From NCBI GenBank assembly GCA_038744785.1, contig JBCDLX010000007.1, forward strand, positions 1 through 64,000: a stretch of 64,000 nucleotides of DNA, given 5' to 3'. The notes under the pieces were generated by a model. It saw only the letters and a program-made list of their open reading frames with translations, had not been told where the DNA came from and ran no database searches. The DNA comes from Ovoidimarina sp038744785. Lineage in GTDB: Bacteria > Pseudomonadota > Alphaproteobacteria > Rhodobacterales > Rhodobacteraceae. The translations under genes were made by a program, and so were the position numbers. Positions 33,529 through 42,504 of this stretch are shown here, one piece after another. Every line of letters starts with the position of its first letter. Position 1 is the stretch's first letter.

Positions 33529-34304
33529 TGGAACCTATTCTTAAAGGACGCAACCTTGTGAAGCGCTATGGCAAGGTTACCGCGCTTGACCATTGCGATT
33601 TCGACCTGATGCCGGGTGAGATTCTGGCTGTGATTGGCGACAACGGTGCTGGGAAGTCTACCCTGATCAAGGCCGTATCAGGGGCCGTGATCCCGGACGA
33701 GGGCGACGTCTGGCTCGACGGGCAAAAGGTGAATTTCCATTCGCCCATAGATGCGCGGGATGCTGGCATCGAGACGGTCTATCAGACTCTAGCGATGTCG
33801 CCCGCCCTATCGATTGCCGACAACATGTTCATGGGCCGCGAGGTCCGGCGGTCCGGCTTTCGAGGCGCGGTCCTAAGGCAGCTCGATCGCCCGTTCATGG
33901 AGAAGTTCGCGCGTGAAAAACTGTCAGAGCTTGGACTGATGACGATCCAGAACATCAACCAAGCGGTCGAAACCTTGTCCGGGGGTCAACGCCAGGGCGT
34001 TGCTGTGGCGCGGGCTGCCGCGTTCGGGTCGAAGGTCATCATCCTGGACGAGCCAACGGCGGCGCTGGGTGTGAAGGAAAGCCGGCGGGTTCTGGAGCTG
34101 ATTCTGGATGTCAAATCGCGCGGTATTCCGATTATTCTTATCAGTCACAACATGCCCCACGTGTTCGAGGTTGCGGACCGTATCCACGTGCACCGGCTTG
34201 GTAAGCGGCTTTGCGTGATCGACCCCAAAGACTATACGATGTCTGATGCGGTTGCCTTCATGACCGGCGCGAAAGAGGCCCCTGGTGAGGTGCAGGCCGC
34301 TTGA
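33528..34304 (+). CDS. frcA: Fructose-type sugar ABC transporter ATP-binding protein
   Basis: The 258-residue single-domain ATPase has Walker A GDNGAGKST, LSGGQRQ, Walker B VIILDEPTAALG and a switch histidine in LISHNMPH. The protein is typical of FrcA and closely parallels the ATPase of the inositol operon (14052-14846), so the two probably share ancestry. It ends the frc operon, 7 bp before the convergent methylglyoxal synthase fusion. The rhizobial operon's frcK kinase is not present here. Confidence 0.93.
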   Translation: MEPILKGRNLVKRYGKVTALDHCDFDLMPGEILAVIGDNGAGKSTLIKAVSGAVIPDEGDVWLDGQKVNFHSPIDARDAGIETVYQTLAMSPALSIADNMFMGREVRRSGFRGAVLRQLDRPFMEKFAREKLSELGLMTIQNINQAVETLSGGQRQGVAVARAAAFGSKVIILDEPTAALGVKESRRVLELILDVKSRGIPIILISHNMPHVFEVADRIHVHRLGKRLCVIDPKDYTMSDAVAFMTGAKEAPGEVQAA

Positions 34305-34311
34305 GCCAGTT

Positions 34312-35385
34312 TTAGGCTGCGGCGGCCGGCAGCGTCGCGATCAGCATATCAGCCGCCGAAGGGCTAAGCGCAATCGGAACGTCATGTAGGATTGCAAGCC
34401 GGGTAAGGGCTTGCAAGTCCACATCTCCGCCATGCGGAATTGTGGGGTCGGCAAAAAATACAACAGCATCAAGATCCCCCGTGGCGACGAGCGCGCCAAG
34501 CTGTTGATCGCCCCCGCGGTTGCCGCGCTGCAAGCGCCGGACATTCAGTTCAGGCCCCGCCTGTGCAAGCAGGTTCCCGGTGCCACCCGTGCAGATAAGC
34601 TGGTGTCCTGCAAGCGCTTGGCGGTGGCGCAACACCCAGGCACCAAGATGCGCCTTCCGTGTGTCATGGGCGACAAGGGCCAGCCGGCGCGGAGCCGTGG
34701 AGCGAAGACGCGCGCGTGCGGTGATATCCAGAATGGCGCGAATCTGCGCGACGAATCCCCCATCCTTTGCGTCGAATGCTTCATCCAACGCGGCGGTTCC
34801 AACGGTGAAACCTGCGGCGCCAGCCGTTGCGCTTGCCAAGATGCGGTCCTCGCGGTCTATGCTTCCTGCCATAATGACCGGTTTTGAGACCGCCTGGCAG
34901 ACATGCCGCATCAGTGCGGGTACATCGCCGGAATTCCGATAGGCCAGAAGGTCAAGACCGTGCACGTGTTCAAGATCGGCAAGCCGCTTCGCGGACGCGG
35001 CGATCTGCTCGATGCTGCCTGCGAGGACACTAGGATGCCCTTCAATCCTGCCGGGAAACGGATAGTACCGAACCGGGTGCCGGCGGGTGATTTCGGTCAC
35101 TGATGTCGCGCGGGTCCCCCCAAGTAGGCAATCGACTTCAAGTTCGATTGCGGCTCGGGCGGAGGCCAGTTCACTTTCCTCATCAAGACTAACGACCTCA
35201 AGATACGACCGCCCGCCCGATGCCCGAATGCGGTCCGCAAGTTCCTTGAGGTGGGAAAACGGCAGACCCACATCTTTGAAGCCGATATGCCGGACGCCAC
35301 CTTCCAACGCCTGCTCCAGCCGGGCAGCCGCATCCGGAATGGTTCGGTCGTTCGAGGTCAGCATCAAGATGAAATCAAAGGCCAT
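34312..35385 (-). CDS. Fusion of a TIM-barrel domain with methylglyoxal synthase
   Basis: The 357-residue protein has two parts in one frame. Residues 1-225 look like a small (beta/alpha)8 barrel of unassigned family (FDFILMLTSND, GGVRHIGFKDVG, CLLGGTRATS, GLDLLAYRN, PVIMAGSIDRED, GAAGFTVGTAALD). Residues 232-350 are a complete methylglyoxal synthase: LALVAHDTRK, CTGGTGNLL, GNRGGDQQLGALV, VFFADPTIPHGGDVD and ALTRLA. By alignment to E. coli MgsA the catalytic residues are kept as H240, D293, D313, H318 and D321. MgsA makes methylglyoxal from dihydroxyacetone phosphate. The ATG at 35385 gives a natural barrel N-terminus. It lies 8 bp after a pyridoxal-kinase-like gene, and the fructose transporter is convergent. 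Confidence 0.85.
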   Translation of the reverse strand: MAFDFILMLTSNDRTIPDAAARLEQALEGGVRHIGFKDVGLPFSHLKELADRIRASGGRSYLEVVSLDEESELASARAAIELEVDCLLGGTRATSVTEITRRHPVRYYPFPGRIEGHPSVLAGSIEQIAASAKRLADLEHVHGLDLLAYRNSGDVPALMRHVCQAVSKPVIMAGSIDREDRILASATAGAAGFTVGTAALDEAFDAKDGGFVAQIRAILDITARARLRSTAPRRLALVAHDTRKAHLGAWVLRHRQALAGHQLICTGGTGNLLAQAGPELNVRRLQRGNRGGDQQLGALVATGDLDAVVFFADPTIPHGGDVDLQALTRLAILHDVPIALSPSAADMLIATLPAAAA

Positions 35386-35393
35386 TCGAAACC

Positions 35394-36209
35394 CTAGGGC
35401 GTGAGTTGCGTCGCTGCAATTGCCGGGGCGGTCGTCCAATCCCGCGCAAGCTCCGCGATCCGGAGGTGCGGCGCGTCGAGGCTGCCCTGGACAAGTGCAT
35501 CAAGTTTTCCGACGGCCGAACCTGCTGTTTCGTTGGCCGCGACGAGGGCTGAGAAGACATCACCGACGCCGTGCGGGACGCCATCCAGCCGGGTCACCGG
35601 GTAAAGCAGCGGCGCCTCCGGACCAACCGTGAGGACGCCAGTCTGTCCCCTGGAAACCGGCGCGGACGTGACATGGACGATCACCCCACGTGACCGGGTT
35701 TTCAGTTTGTGCGCCGCTTGAAAGGCGTTGGTTAGCGTGTCAGTTGAATGCCCGCTCATCCACGCAAGTTCGAACCGGTTCGGGGTCACGATATCGGCGA
35801 GAGGGAGAAGATGGTTCCGCACGGCAGTTGCCGCATCCTCTGGGATGTAGAGCCCATTTGGTTCGTCGCCCATCACCGGGTCGACGACGATGTTGGGCGG
35901 GTTCGGGTCTTGCCGCAATTGCTCGATCGTTTTGCTTGCCACCGCCACGTGCTGCGGACTTGGCATGTAACCGGTGAGAACGGCGTCGCAGGCCCTAAGC
36001 CATCCATTGTCATCGACCGCGCCGAGCATCGCCGCCATCGTGTCGGCCGGTATTGGGTGTACTGCCGTCCTGGGCCAGCCGGGATGGTTCGAAAGGATCA
36101 CAGCTGGAACTTGAATGACCTCGTGACCCAGTAGTGTCAGCGCAGGTGCCGCGGCGGACAGGCCAACGTGACCTGAAGAGACCCAACTGGAGATAATCAG
36201 CAGACGCAC
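35394..36209 (-). CDS. Pyridoxal/pyridoxamine kinase-like PfkB-superfamily protein
   Basis: The 271-residue ribokinase-fold protein has an N-terminal ISSWVSSGHVGLSAAAPAL, which resembles the YGHVGNSAAVFPLQ segment of PdxK/PdxY. It also has a VILSNHPGW stretch, DPVMGDEPNGLYIPEDA with the metal/ATP motif, ADIVTPNRFELAWMSG, and a C-terminal catalytic motif GVPHGVGDVFSAL, where the family has GxGDxFSA. It probably phosphorylates B6 vitamers or a related alcohol. The start is uncertain: I prefer GTG 36209 behind GGGGG; TTG 36248 would add 13 residues. The fusion enzyme gene follows after 8 bp, suggesting co-transcription. Confidence 0.82.
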   Translation of the reverse strand: MRLLIISSWVSSGHVGLSAAAPALTLLGHEVIQVPAVILSNHPGWPRTAVHPIPADTMAAMLGAVDDNGWLRACDAVLTGYMPSPQHVAVASKTIEQLRQDPNPPNIVVDPVMGDEPNGLYIPEDAATAVRNHLLPLADIVTPNRFELAWMSGHSTDTLTNAFQAAHKLKTRSRGVIVHVTSAPVSRGQTGVLTVGPEAPLLYPVTRLDGVPHGVGDVFSALVAANETAGSAVGKLDALVQGSLDAPHLRIAELARDWTTAPAIAATQLTP

Positions 36210-36404
36210 GACGGGCCCCCGTTTGTCATACTCGATGCTCCGCCACAATAGATACGCTGTGGGTTTCCGCCAGCGATCACTATCCGTAGCCGGGCATCAT
36301 GCCACGCGATTGACCGACCACCCAAAGCCCGTAGCAGACGAATTGATTACAGCGCAGCCCTCGACTATGCCCGTTCACAGACCCAAACGAATGCGAACTA
36401 CGCT

Positions 36405-37091
36405 ATGACTGATTATGTGATCCCAACCCCGCCGACGGTGGCATTGCCAATTCACAAGAGCGACGCCCTATTTCCTGTCCGCCGGGTTTATTGCATCGGG
36501 CGGAACTACGCGGCGCACGCAATTGAGATGGGCCACGATCCGGATCGTGAGGCTCCGTTCTTCTTTCAGAAGAATCCTGACAATCTCGATACTTCGGGCG
36601 CATTTCCTTACCCAGTGAAAAGCGAGAATGTGCACCACGAGGCCGAGATGCTCGTCGCCCTGAAGTCCGGCGGAACAAGTATTCCCGCCGATCAGGCGCT
36701 AGACCACGTCTTTGGATATGCCGTGTGTCTGGACATGACCCGACGCGACCTTCAGGGCGAAGCGAAGAAGACCGGCCGTCCCTGGGAGATTGGCAAGGCT
36801 TTCGAGCGGTCGGCACCTGTGGGACCGATCCACGCCGTCGAAGACGTTGGACACCCGGATCAGGGCCCGGTGCTGCTGCAGGTCAATGGACTGACGCGGC
36901 AAGAGGGCGACTTGAACCAGCTGATCTGGAAAGTGCCAGAGATGATTGCGTATCTCTCCGACTACTTCGAGCTTGCGGCCGGTGATGTGATCTTGTCTGG
37001 AACGCCTGCAGGCGTTGGTCCGGTGACCATTGGCGACATCATCGACGTGTCTATCGCGGGCCTTGGCAGCTTAACTGTGCGCGTCGTCTGA
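36405..37091 (+). CDS. Fumarylacetoacetate hydrolase-family protein (fumarylpyruvate hydrolase-like)
   Basis: The 228-residue FAH-fold enzyme has the entry motif CIGRNYAAHAIEMG and FFFQKNPDNL. Metal ligands are visible as glutamates in HHEAEMLVAL and an aspartate in CLDMTRRDLQ, followed by KAFERSAPVGPI and the C-terminal SGTPAGVGPVTIGD. Such proteins hydrolyse acylpyruvates (fumarylpyruvate, acylpyruvate) or decarboxylate oxaloacetate. It stands alone between divergent and convergent genes, with a 10-bp hairpin 56 bp downstream, so it is probably a monocistronic unit. The substrate is not determinable. Confidence 0.9.
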   Translation: MTDYVIPTPPTVALPIHKSDALFPVRRVYCIGRNYAAHAIEMGHDPDREAPFFFQKNPDNLDTSGAFPYPVKSENVHHEAEMLVALKSGGTSIPADQALDHVFGYAVCLDMTRRDLQGEAKKTGRPWEIGKAFERSAPVGPIHAVEDVGHPDQGPVLLQVNGLTRQEGDLNQLIWKVPEMIAYLSDYFELAAGDVILSGTPAGVGPVTIGDIIDVSIAGLGSLTVRVV

Positions 37092-37147
37092 CGGACGCCG
37101 GTGCCAGACAGGACACTCCGTCCGCGCCCCCTTTAGAAACCAAGAAT

Positions 37148-37172
37148 GGCAGCGCCACCCCCTGGCGCTGCC
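37148..37172 (+). terminator. Hairpin downstream of the FAH-family gene
   Basis: GGCAGCGCCA (37148-37157) and TGGCGCTGCC (37163-37172) form a perfect 10-bp stem with a CCCCC loop, 56 bp after the stop. No T-run follows, so termination would be weak or Rho-aided. Confidence 0.6.
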
Positions 37173-37307
37173 CTCTCACCCCACCATGCAGGATGATAAC
37201 ACTTCACTCGTCACGACATCGAACCTACAAACAAGACAACCGTTCGATGTGGTCGATGTAATCCGAGCCACTGAACCCGAACAATTCGTAATATCTTGTA
37301 CTTTGAT

Positions 37308-37323
37308 GGGTGAATTTTCACCC
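37308..37323 (-). terminator. Hairpin downstream of the cobP/cobU gene
   Basis: GGGTGAA (37308-37314) pairs with TTCACCC (37317-37323) in a 7-bp stem with a 2-base gap. It lies about 60 bp beyond the cobinamide kinase stop on its transcribed strand, in a locally AT-rich stretch. It is a candidate terminator without a strong T-run. The rest of 37092-37384 shows no gene. Confidence 0.4.
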
Positions 37324-37384
37324 GATCAAGGGTGAGCCGCCAGTGATCAGATAAACGAAGAACGGGCGTCGCCTTGGGAGCGCT

Positions 37385-37897
37385 TCAGTTTGGTTTGATG
37401 CGCAGGGGGCAGCCGGAAACACACAGCCAAAGCTCGTCACAGGCTTCGGCGATGCGCTGATTTGCTTTGCCTGCTGCATCGCGGAAATCCCGCGCCAGTT
37501 TATTGTCCGGCACGATCCCCCAGCCAACTTCGTTCGTAACGAACACAACTGGCGATTTGAGTTCGGGCAATAGAGACGTGAGTTCGGCGACCTCACCGAC
37601 CCAGTCGCGCTCGGCGAGCACGAGGTTTGTCAGCCAAAGCGTGACGCAATCGACAAGCCGTGGAGGTCCGCCGTCGCTGTCGTGCAAGACATCGCAAAGC
37701 GCAAATGGCTCGGCCACCGTTGACCACTCGTCCCCGCGGCGTGCTTGGTGCAAGGCAATGCGCTTCTCCATTTCGTCGTCACGCGCTTCGGCGGTGGCGA
37801 TGTAGACTGCTGGACGTCCAAGTTCGAGCGTCACGCGCTCTGCAAACGTGCTTTTTCCGGACCGGGCACCACCGGTTATCAGGATCGACTTTCCCAT
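37385..37897 (-). CDS. cobP: Bifunctional adenosylcobinamide kinase / adenosylcobinamide-phosphate guanylyltransferase
   Basis: The 170-residue CobP/CobU-type enzyme has the P-loop LITGGARSGKSTFAE at the N-terminus and YIATAEARDDEMEKRIALHQARRGDEW with the histidine that forms the GMP adduct. LVDCVTLWLTNL and FVTNEVGWGIVPDNKLARDFRD follow. It phosphorylates adenosylcobinamide and transfers GMP in nucleotide-loop assembly. ATG 37897 gives the canonical N-terminus; the frame extends upstream to 38020 without conservation. It is divergent from bluE, with both probably in one B12 locus. Confidence 0.93.
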   Translation of the reverse strand: MGKSILITGGARSGKSTFAERVTLELGRPAVYIATAEARDDEMEKRIALHQARRGDEWSTVAEPFALCDVLHDSDGGPPRLVDCVTLWLTNLVLAERDWVGEVAELTSLLPELKSPVVFVTNEVGWGIVPDNKLARDFRDAAGKANQRIAEACDELWLCVSGCPLRIKPN

Positions 37898-38070
37898 ACC
37901 GACGTGAAAGAGCAGGTTCGCAGGGATTTGGAAAGCATGGAATGACACCCATCGATTGGACAAAATGCGCCGCCGTTCTAGGCCATGCAAGACAATCGAA
38001 GCCGGCGGGCCAGGCATCACGGACGCGCCGACGCGACTCCACTTCTCTTAGTTCCGCGTTTGCGTAGACG

Positions 38071-38862
38071 ATGACCTTCGTTTCAGGACACTTCGGGGAA
38101 TGGCTGCAAGGGCATGTTGGCCCCAATCGAAGGCTGGCATTGGTCACGTTGAATTGTCCGGTCGCCGGAGCGCGTGTCCGTACCACGCGGGAAGCGGTTC
38201 CAAGACTTTTGCAGAACGAGCCAGTCCTTGAAATCGACCGATGCCGGCGCTTTCTAACATCGCTGTGCCTGCCCACTGAGGTCTCTATCCGGCTTGAAGT
38301 GGATTTGCCACCAGGTGGTGGCGCGGGAATGTCGACAGCTGCGCTAGTCGCGCTCGCGCGCGCCAATTCGGCAGAGGAAAGCAAAATCGCGGCCGCATGT
38401 CTAGCGGTCGAGGGCGCGACCGATCCATTGATGCTTGCGTCGCCGGACGGTGTGCTTTGGGCGCCGCGCAGCGCCCGCGCACTGGCACCTGTCCCGCTTC
38501 CGCCTGCGGCTGAGATTGTTGGGGGCTTCTGGGGGCCGCCTTGCGCAACCGACCCGAATGATCTGGCATTCCCGGTCGTCGATGACCTTGTCGACATTTG
38601 GAAAGAGGGCCCGAGTCTTTCCGAAGCGGCGCGACTGGCAACTCTGTCGCATGAACGAACAACCGAACTGCGCGGACCAAAGGGAGACCCGACGGTAGAC
38701 ATCGCCCAGCGCCTTGGTGCATTGGGGGTCGCCCGGGCGCATACAGGGTCGGCCCGGTCGGTTATATTTGCACCCGGTACGGTACCCTCCTTTGCAGAGC
38801 ATGCCATGCGGAATGCGGGCTATACGTCTGTCATTCGCTTTCCTACGGGGGGAGGTCGATGA
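38071..38862 (+). CDS. bluE: GHMP-family kinase, BluE/PduX-type (probable L-threonine kinase for B12 assembly)
   Basis: The 263-residue GHMP kinase has the ATP motif EVDLPPGGGAGMSTAALVALARA and an N-terminal SGHFGEWLQG like PduX. PduX makes L-threonine 3-phosphate, the precursor of the aminopropanol linker. The Rhodobacter capsulatus homologue bluE lies in the cobalamin cluster, and the next two genes (cbiB and a threonine-phosphate decarboxylase) are the following steps, which fits well. The ribosome site before ATG 38071 is poor. It overlaps cbiB by ATGA. Confidence 0.87.
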   Translation: MTFVSGHFGEWLQGHVGPNRRLALVTLNCPVAGARVRTTREAVPRLLQNEPVLEIDRCRRFLTSLCLPTEVSIRLEVDLPPGGGAGMSTAALVALARANSAEESKIAAACLAVEGATDPLMLASPDGVLWAPRSARALAPVPLPPAAEIVGGFWGPPCATDPNDLAFPVVDDLVDIWKEGPSLSEAARLATLSHERTTELRGPKGDPTVDIAQRLGALGVARAHTGSARSVIFAPGTVPSFAEHAMRNAGYTSVIRFPTGGGR

Positions 38863-39794
38863 CATTCGCCGCCGCCTTGGCGCTTGCACTGGCGCTCGAC
38901 GCCATGATCGGATGGCCTGACGGGCTTTATCGCCGGATTGGCCACCCTGTGACATGGATTGGCGCGCTGGTTTCGGCCCTAGAGATGCGCTGGAACTGCG
39001 GCACACCTAATCGCCGCAAGGCGATGGGCGTGGCCTGCGTGGTCGTTGTCTTGGTGCCCACGATGGTGCCCGCGCTCGTCCTTCAATGGGTCCTTCCGGG
39101 CAGTGTCTTGGGAGTGGTGTTCGGCGCGATCCTGGCCTGGCCCTGGATCGCCGCGCGTTCGCTTTACGATCATATTGCGGCAGTCATGCATCCCTTGGCA
39201 GGAGGTGATCTTTCAACCGCACGAAAGGCTGTTTCGATGATCGTCGGTCGCGATCCATCGAAGCTTGATGAACCCGGCATTGCACGCGCAGCGACCGAAA
39301 GCCTTGCAGAAAACACATCTGACGGTGTCATCGCGCCGCTCATATGGGGGCTGGTCGGTGGGCTTTGCGGCCTTGTGGCCTACAAGGCCATCAACACGCT
39401 TGATTCGATGATCGGGCATCGTGATGCCAGGTACGAAGACTTCGGCAAGGCGGCGGCACGTCTTGACGATCTGGTCAACTTGGTTCCGGCACGCCTGACG
39501 GGGCTGGTCTTCGGAATTGTGTCGAGGCAGCCCGCTACGTCATTTCAGACCATGATCAGGGATGCACCCAAGCATCGCTCCCCAAACGCGGGTTGGCCCG
39601 AGGGGGCGATGGCCGGGGCCTTGAATGTTCGCCTGTCGGGCCCGCGCGTCTATGGCGATCGCATTGCTGACGAACCTTGGGTGAACACGGGCGCCCCCGA
39701 TCCGGATGCTGGCGCGCTGCGGTGCGCCCTTGCGCTTTACGTTCGCGCGGTGGTTCTGTGCGGTGCGGGTCTTTTGGCGCTCGCAATGATCTGA
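38859..39794 (+). CDS. cbiB: Adenosylcobinamide-phosphate synthase, membrane protein
   Basis: The 311-residue CbiB (CobD in aerobic nomenclature) joins adenosylcobyrate to the aminopropanol linker in the inner membrane. Recognisable segments are ALDAMIGWPDGLYRRIGHPVTWIG, SMIVGRDPSKLDEPGIARAATESLAENTSDGVIAPLIWGL and YKAINTLDSMIGHRDARYEDFGKAAARLDDLVNLVPARLT. Four to five hydrophobic helices are visible. The start is translationally coupled to bluE. Confidence 0.95.
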   Translation: MTFAAALALALALDAMIGWPDGLYRRIGHPVTWIGALVSALEMRWNCGTPNRRKAMGVACVVVVLVPTMVPALVLQWVLPGSVLGVVFGAILAWPWIAARSLYDHIAAVMHPLAGGDLSTARKAVSMIVGRDPSKLDEPGIARAATESLAENTSDGVIAPLIWGLVGGLCGLVAYKAINTLDSMIGHRDARYEDFGKAAARLDDLVNLVPARLTGLVFGIVSRQPATSFQTMIRDAPKHRSPNAGWPEGAMAGALNVRLSGPRVYGDRIADEPWVNTGAPDPDAGALRCALALYVRAVVLCGAGLLALAMI

Positions 39795-39801
39795 GGTCGG
39801 A

Positions 39802-40776
39802 ATGCGCGATCACGGCGGTGATATAGACAGGGCCAAGGCCCGCTATGGCGGGGTGGACTGGCTGGACCTTTCGACAGGCATAAACCCTGTCCCTTATCCG
39901 GTTGGCGCATTTCCCGACCATAGCCTGTCGACCCTGTCCACGACGACGGACATCACAGCACTCGAAGCTCTTGCGGCCCGCGCCTACGGAACCAAGGCTG
40001 CAGTTACAGCCTTGAACGGGGCGCAGGCGGCAATCCAGCTTATTCCACGGCTGAAGGCGCAAGGGCGCGCCCGCGTTGTCACCCCAACATATAACGAGCA
40101 CAGCGGAGCCCTTCGGGACCAGGGTTGGACGGTCGAAGAGGTCCCGGAACCGCAAGGTCTGGCGGGGGCCGACATCGGCATCGTCGTGAACCCAAACAAT
40201 CCGGACGGGCGCATTTGGTCGCCCGGAGAACTGAAGGCGTTGAGTGAAAACGTCGGCTTACTTGTGGTCGACGAAAGCTTTGCCGACCCGCACCCTGAGT
40301 GTTCCCTTGCCCCCGCCTTGGCGGAGCTTGGAGAGCGCGTCGTCGTTCTGCGATCCTTTGGAAAGTTCTATGGGCTGGCGGGCCTGAGGTTGGGCTTTGC
40401 TCTGGGTGGTCCCGAGACAATCGCGCGTTTGCGGGGCCTTGCCGGACCCTGGGCGGTCAGCGGCCCGGCGATTGCGGTTGGTCGGCGCGCGCTGGACGAC
40501 AGGTCCTGGCAAGACCGGACAGTTCGCCGACTGACCGCAGATGCCACGCGGCTTGATGCATTGGCCTTGGAAGCGGGATGGCGGCTTGTCGGCGGAACCG
40601 CCCTGTTTCGGACCTATGACACCAATGATGCCCCGGCGGCGCGGGACCGGCTTGCGCGCGCGGGAATTTGGACGCGCATCTTTCCATACTCCACACGCTG
40701 GATACGGATCGGATTGCCCGGGTCCAAGCCAGCCTGGTCGCGCCTGTCCGCCGCACTAACGCGCGGCGGCGAATAA
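39802..40776 (+). CDS. cobC: Threonine-phosphate decarboxylase (aerobic-pathway CobC)
   Basis: This 324-residue class I/II aminotransferase-fold PLP enzyme has LDLSTGINPVPYP at the N-terminus, the VVNPNNPDGRIWSPGEL motif, an aspartate in LLVVDESFADPHPE and the PLP lysine in LRSFGKFYGLAGLRLGF. It decarboxylates threonine phosphate to (R)-1-amino-2-propanol phosphate for cobalamin, completing the BluE-CbiB-CobC set. It starts 8 bp after cbiB. Its 3' end overlaps the convergent cobQ by 21 bp. Confidence 0.93.
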   Translation: MRDHGGDIDRAKARYGGVDWLDLSTGINPVPYPVGAFPDHSLSTLSTTTDITALEALAARAYGTKAAVTALNGAQAAIQLIPRLKAQGRARVVTPTYNEHSGALRDQGWTVEEVPEPQGLAGADIGIVVNPNNPDGRIWSPGELKALSENVGLLVVDESFADPHPECSLAPALAELGERVVVLRSFGKFYGLAGLRLGFALGGPETIARLRGLAGPWAVSGPAIAVGRRALDDRSWQDRTVRRLTADATRLDALALEAGWRLVGGTALFRTYDTNDAPAARDRLARAGIWTRIFPYSTRWIRIGLPGSKPAWSRLSAALTRGGE

Positions 40777-42204
40777 CCCATCGACGTCCAGATGTTCCCC
40801 AAGATGTGCTGCGAGCGCGTCCAGCGTTGCTTCAACCGTGGTATCGTACCCGATGCCAGCAGACGGCGCGCCCAAATGCTGCAGAAAACCTGAACGGAAG
40901 GCATCGTTCCGAAACATCCCGTGCAGATAGCTGCCGGAAACGTGCCCATCGGGGCTTACAGCCCCTTCCGGCGCCCCATTGATGTATGCGAAGGGTCGCG
41001 CGCGATCCGGCCCTTCGGTTTCGCCAATGTGAATCTCGTACCCTTGAAAAGCCTGGCCGGACGCCGCGTGGACCGCGTCGACCTCGGTCAGACGCTTCTT
41101 CGGCGTCATGCGCGTCGCTACAGCAAGCAGGCCTAGGCCCGGATCAGACCCTTTGGGTCCCTCGATCCCGTCGGGGTCGGCCACGTCTTGGCCGAGCATC
41201 TGAAACCCTCCGCAGATCCCCAACACATGGCCGCCGCGCCGGATATGCGCCGCAAGATCAATGTCCCAACCCTGCGCGCGCAAAAATGCAAGATCACCCC
41301 GTGTGGACTTTGTCCCGGGTAGGATCACGAGGTCTGTATCGCCAGGGATTGCTTGCCCGGGTCCAAGGATCGTCAGACGCACTTCCGGTTCCTGTGCCAG
41401 TGGATCAAGGTCGTCGAAATTCGCGATCCTACTTAGGGCGAGGCAGACGATGTGCAGACCTTCGGAACGCTTTGGCGCGTTCAGATCAAGCGCGTCCTCC
41501 GCTGGCAGTTTCCAGGCGTCAGGGAACCAGGGGCAGACCCCAAAGCCGGGCCATCCGGTTCGCATTTCGATCAGTCTGTATCCGTCGTCGAATATGCTTG
41601 GGTCGCCGCGAAAGCGGTTGATCACAAAGCCCGAGATCATTTCGGCATCAGCCGGGTCGATTACCGCCTGTGTGCCCACGATCTGGGCGATAACGCCGCC
41701 CCGGTCGATATCGCCTGCAAGAATTACAGGCACATCGGCGGCACGGGCAAACCCCATATTGGCGATGTCGCCGTCCCGCAGGTTCACCTCGGCGGGGCTG
41801 CCCGCTCCTTCAACAAGGATCAGGTCGTGGGCGGCTTTCAACTGTTCATAGCTTTCCAGAACCGATTCTAAGAGCCTTGGCTTCAGCGTTTGGTAGTCCC
41901 GTGCTTTCACGGTTGTTAGACGTTTGCCCTGGACAACCACTTGTGCGCCGACATCAGTTTCGGGTTTCAGAAGAACCGGGTTCATATCGGTATGAAGCGG
42001 CAGACCGGCGGCTCGTGCCTGAAGCGCCTGCGCCCGACCGATTTCACCCCCGTCACTTGTGACAGCGGCATTGTTTGACATGTTCTGCGGCTTGAATGGC
42101 GCCACGGACAGACCGCGGTGCCGGGCCGCGCGGCAAAGCCCCGCGACAAGAAGCGATTTCCCGACGTTCGAGCCGGTGCCCTGAACCATCAACGCGCGTG
42201 ACAT
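40756..42204 (-). CDS. cobQ: Cobyric acid synthase
   Basis: The 482-residue glutamine amidotransferase amidates adenosylcobyrinic acid a,c-diamide at four positions. The N-terminal dethiobiotin-synthetase-like ATP domain has MVQGTGSNVGKSLLVAGLCRAA and PQNMSNNAAV. A central LVEGAGSPAEVNL and RGGVIAQIVGT follow. The GATase domain carries the nucleophilic cysteine in GICGGFQMLG and a downstream GYEIHIGET and SGSYLHGMF. The start ATG 42204 is clear. Immediately upstream on its 5' side, the accessory DNA begins. Confidence 0.96.
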   Translation of the reverse strand: MSRALMVQGTGSNVGKSLLVAGLCRAARHRGLSVAPFKPQNMSNNAAVTSDGGEIGRAQALQARAAGLPLHTDMNPVLLKPETDVGAQVVVQGKRLTTVKARDYQTLKPRLLESVLESYEQLKAAHDLILVEGAGSPAEVNLRDGDIANMGFARAADVPVILAGDIDRGGVIAQIVGTQAVIDPADAEMISGFVINRFRGDPSIFDDGYRLIEMRTGWPGFGVCPWFPDAWKLPAEDALDLNAPKRSEGLHIVCLALSRIANFDDLDPLAQEPEVRLTILGPGQAIPGDTDLVILPGTKSTRGDLAFLRAQGWDIDLAAHIRRGGHVLGICGGFQMLGQDVADPDGIEGPKGSDPGLGLLAVATRMTPKKRLTEVDAVHAASGQAFQGYEIHIGETEGPDRARPFAYINGAPEGAVSPDGHVSGSYLHGMFRNDAFRSGFLQHLGAPSAGIGYDTTVEATLDALAAHLGEHLDVDGLFAAAR

Positions 42205-42504
42205 ATTGGTGACCTCAAACTTGCGCGCCCCGCTGGCGAGAACGCGAAGGCAACGCGCCCTCCTTTGTCAGAGCGCCTACCAGATGGTCAATCGATTGTT
42301 GTATGGTCGACGTCGACACTCGTCGCACGGCAGCCGACGAAACCGTCGCCAACGACCGGCGCGCAGAGTGAGCGCTCGGATGCTGTTGCAGCCCAAACCG
42401 ATCGTCGACCGAGTTCGGCGCGCAGCGCCCTAGTAAGACTTCCCCAAGGCGGACACGAGAAGTGCCGCACAAGCCCAAAATCCAGCACCGTCAATCACTG
42501 GATT

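Noticed and set aside
42205..42504. Several overlapping short frames upstream of cobQ on both strands
   Set aside because: None shows a family match, a ribosome site or protein-like composition. The only recognisable sequence nearby is the recombinase remnant.
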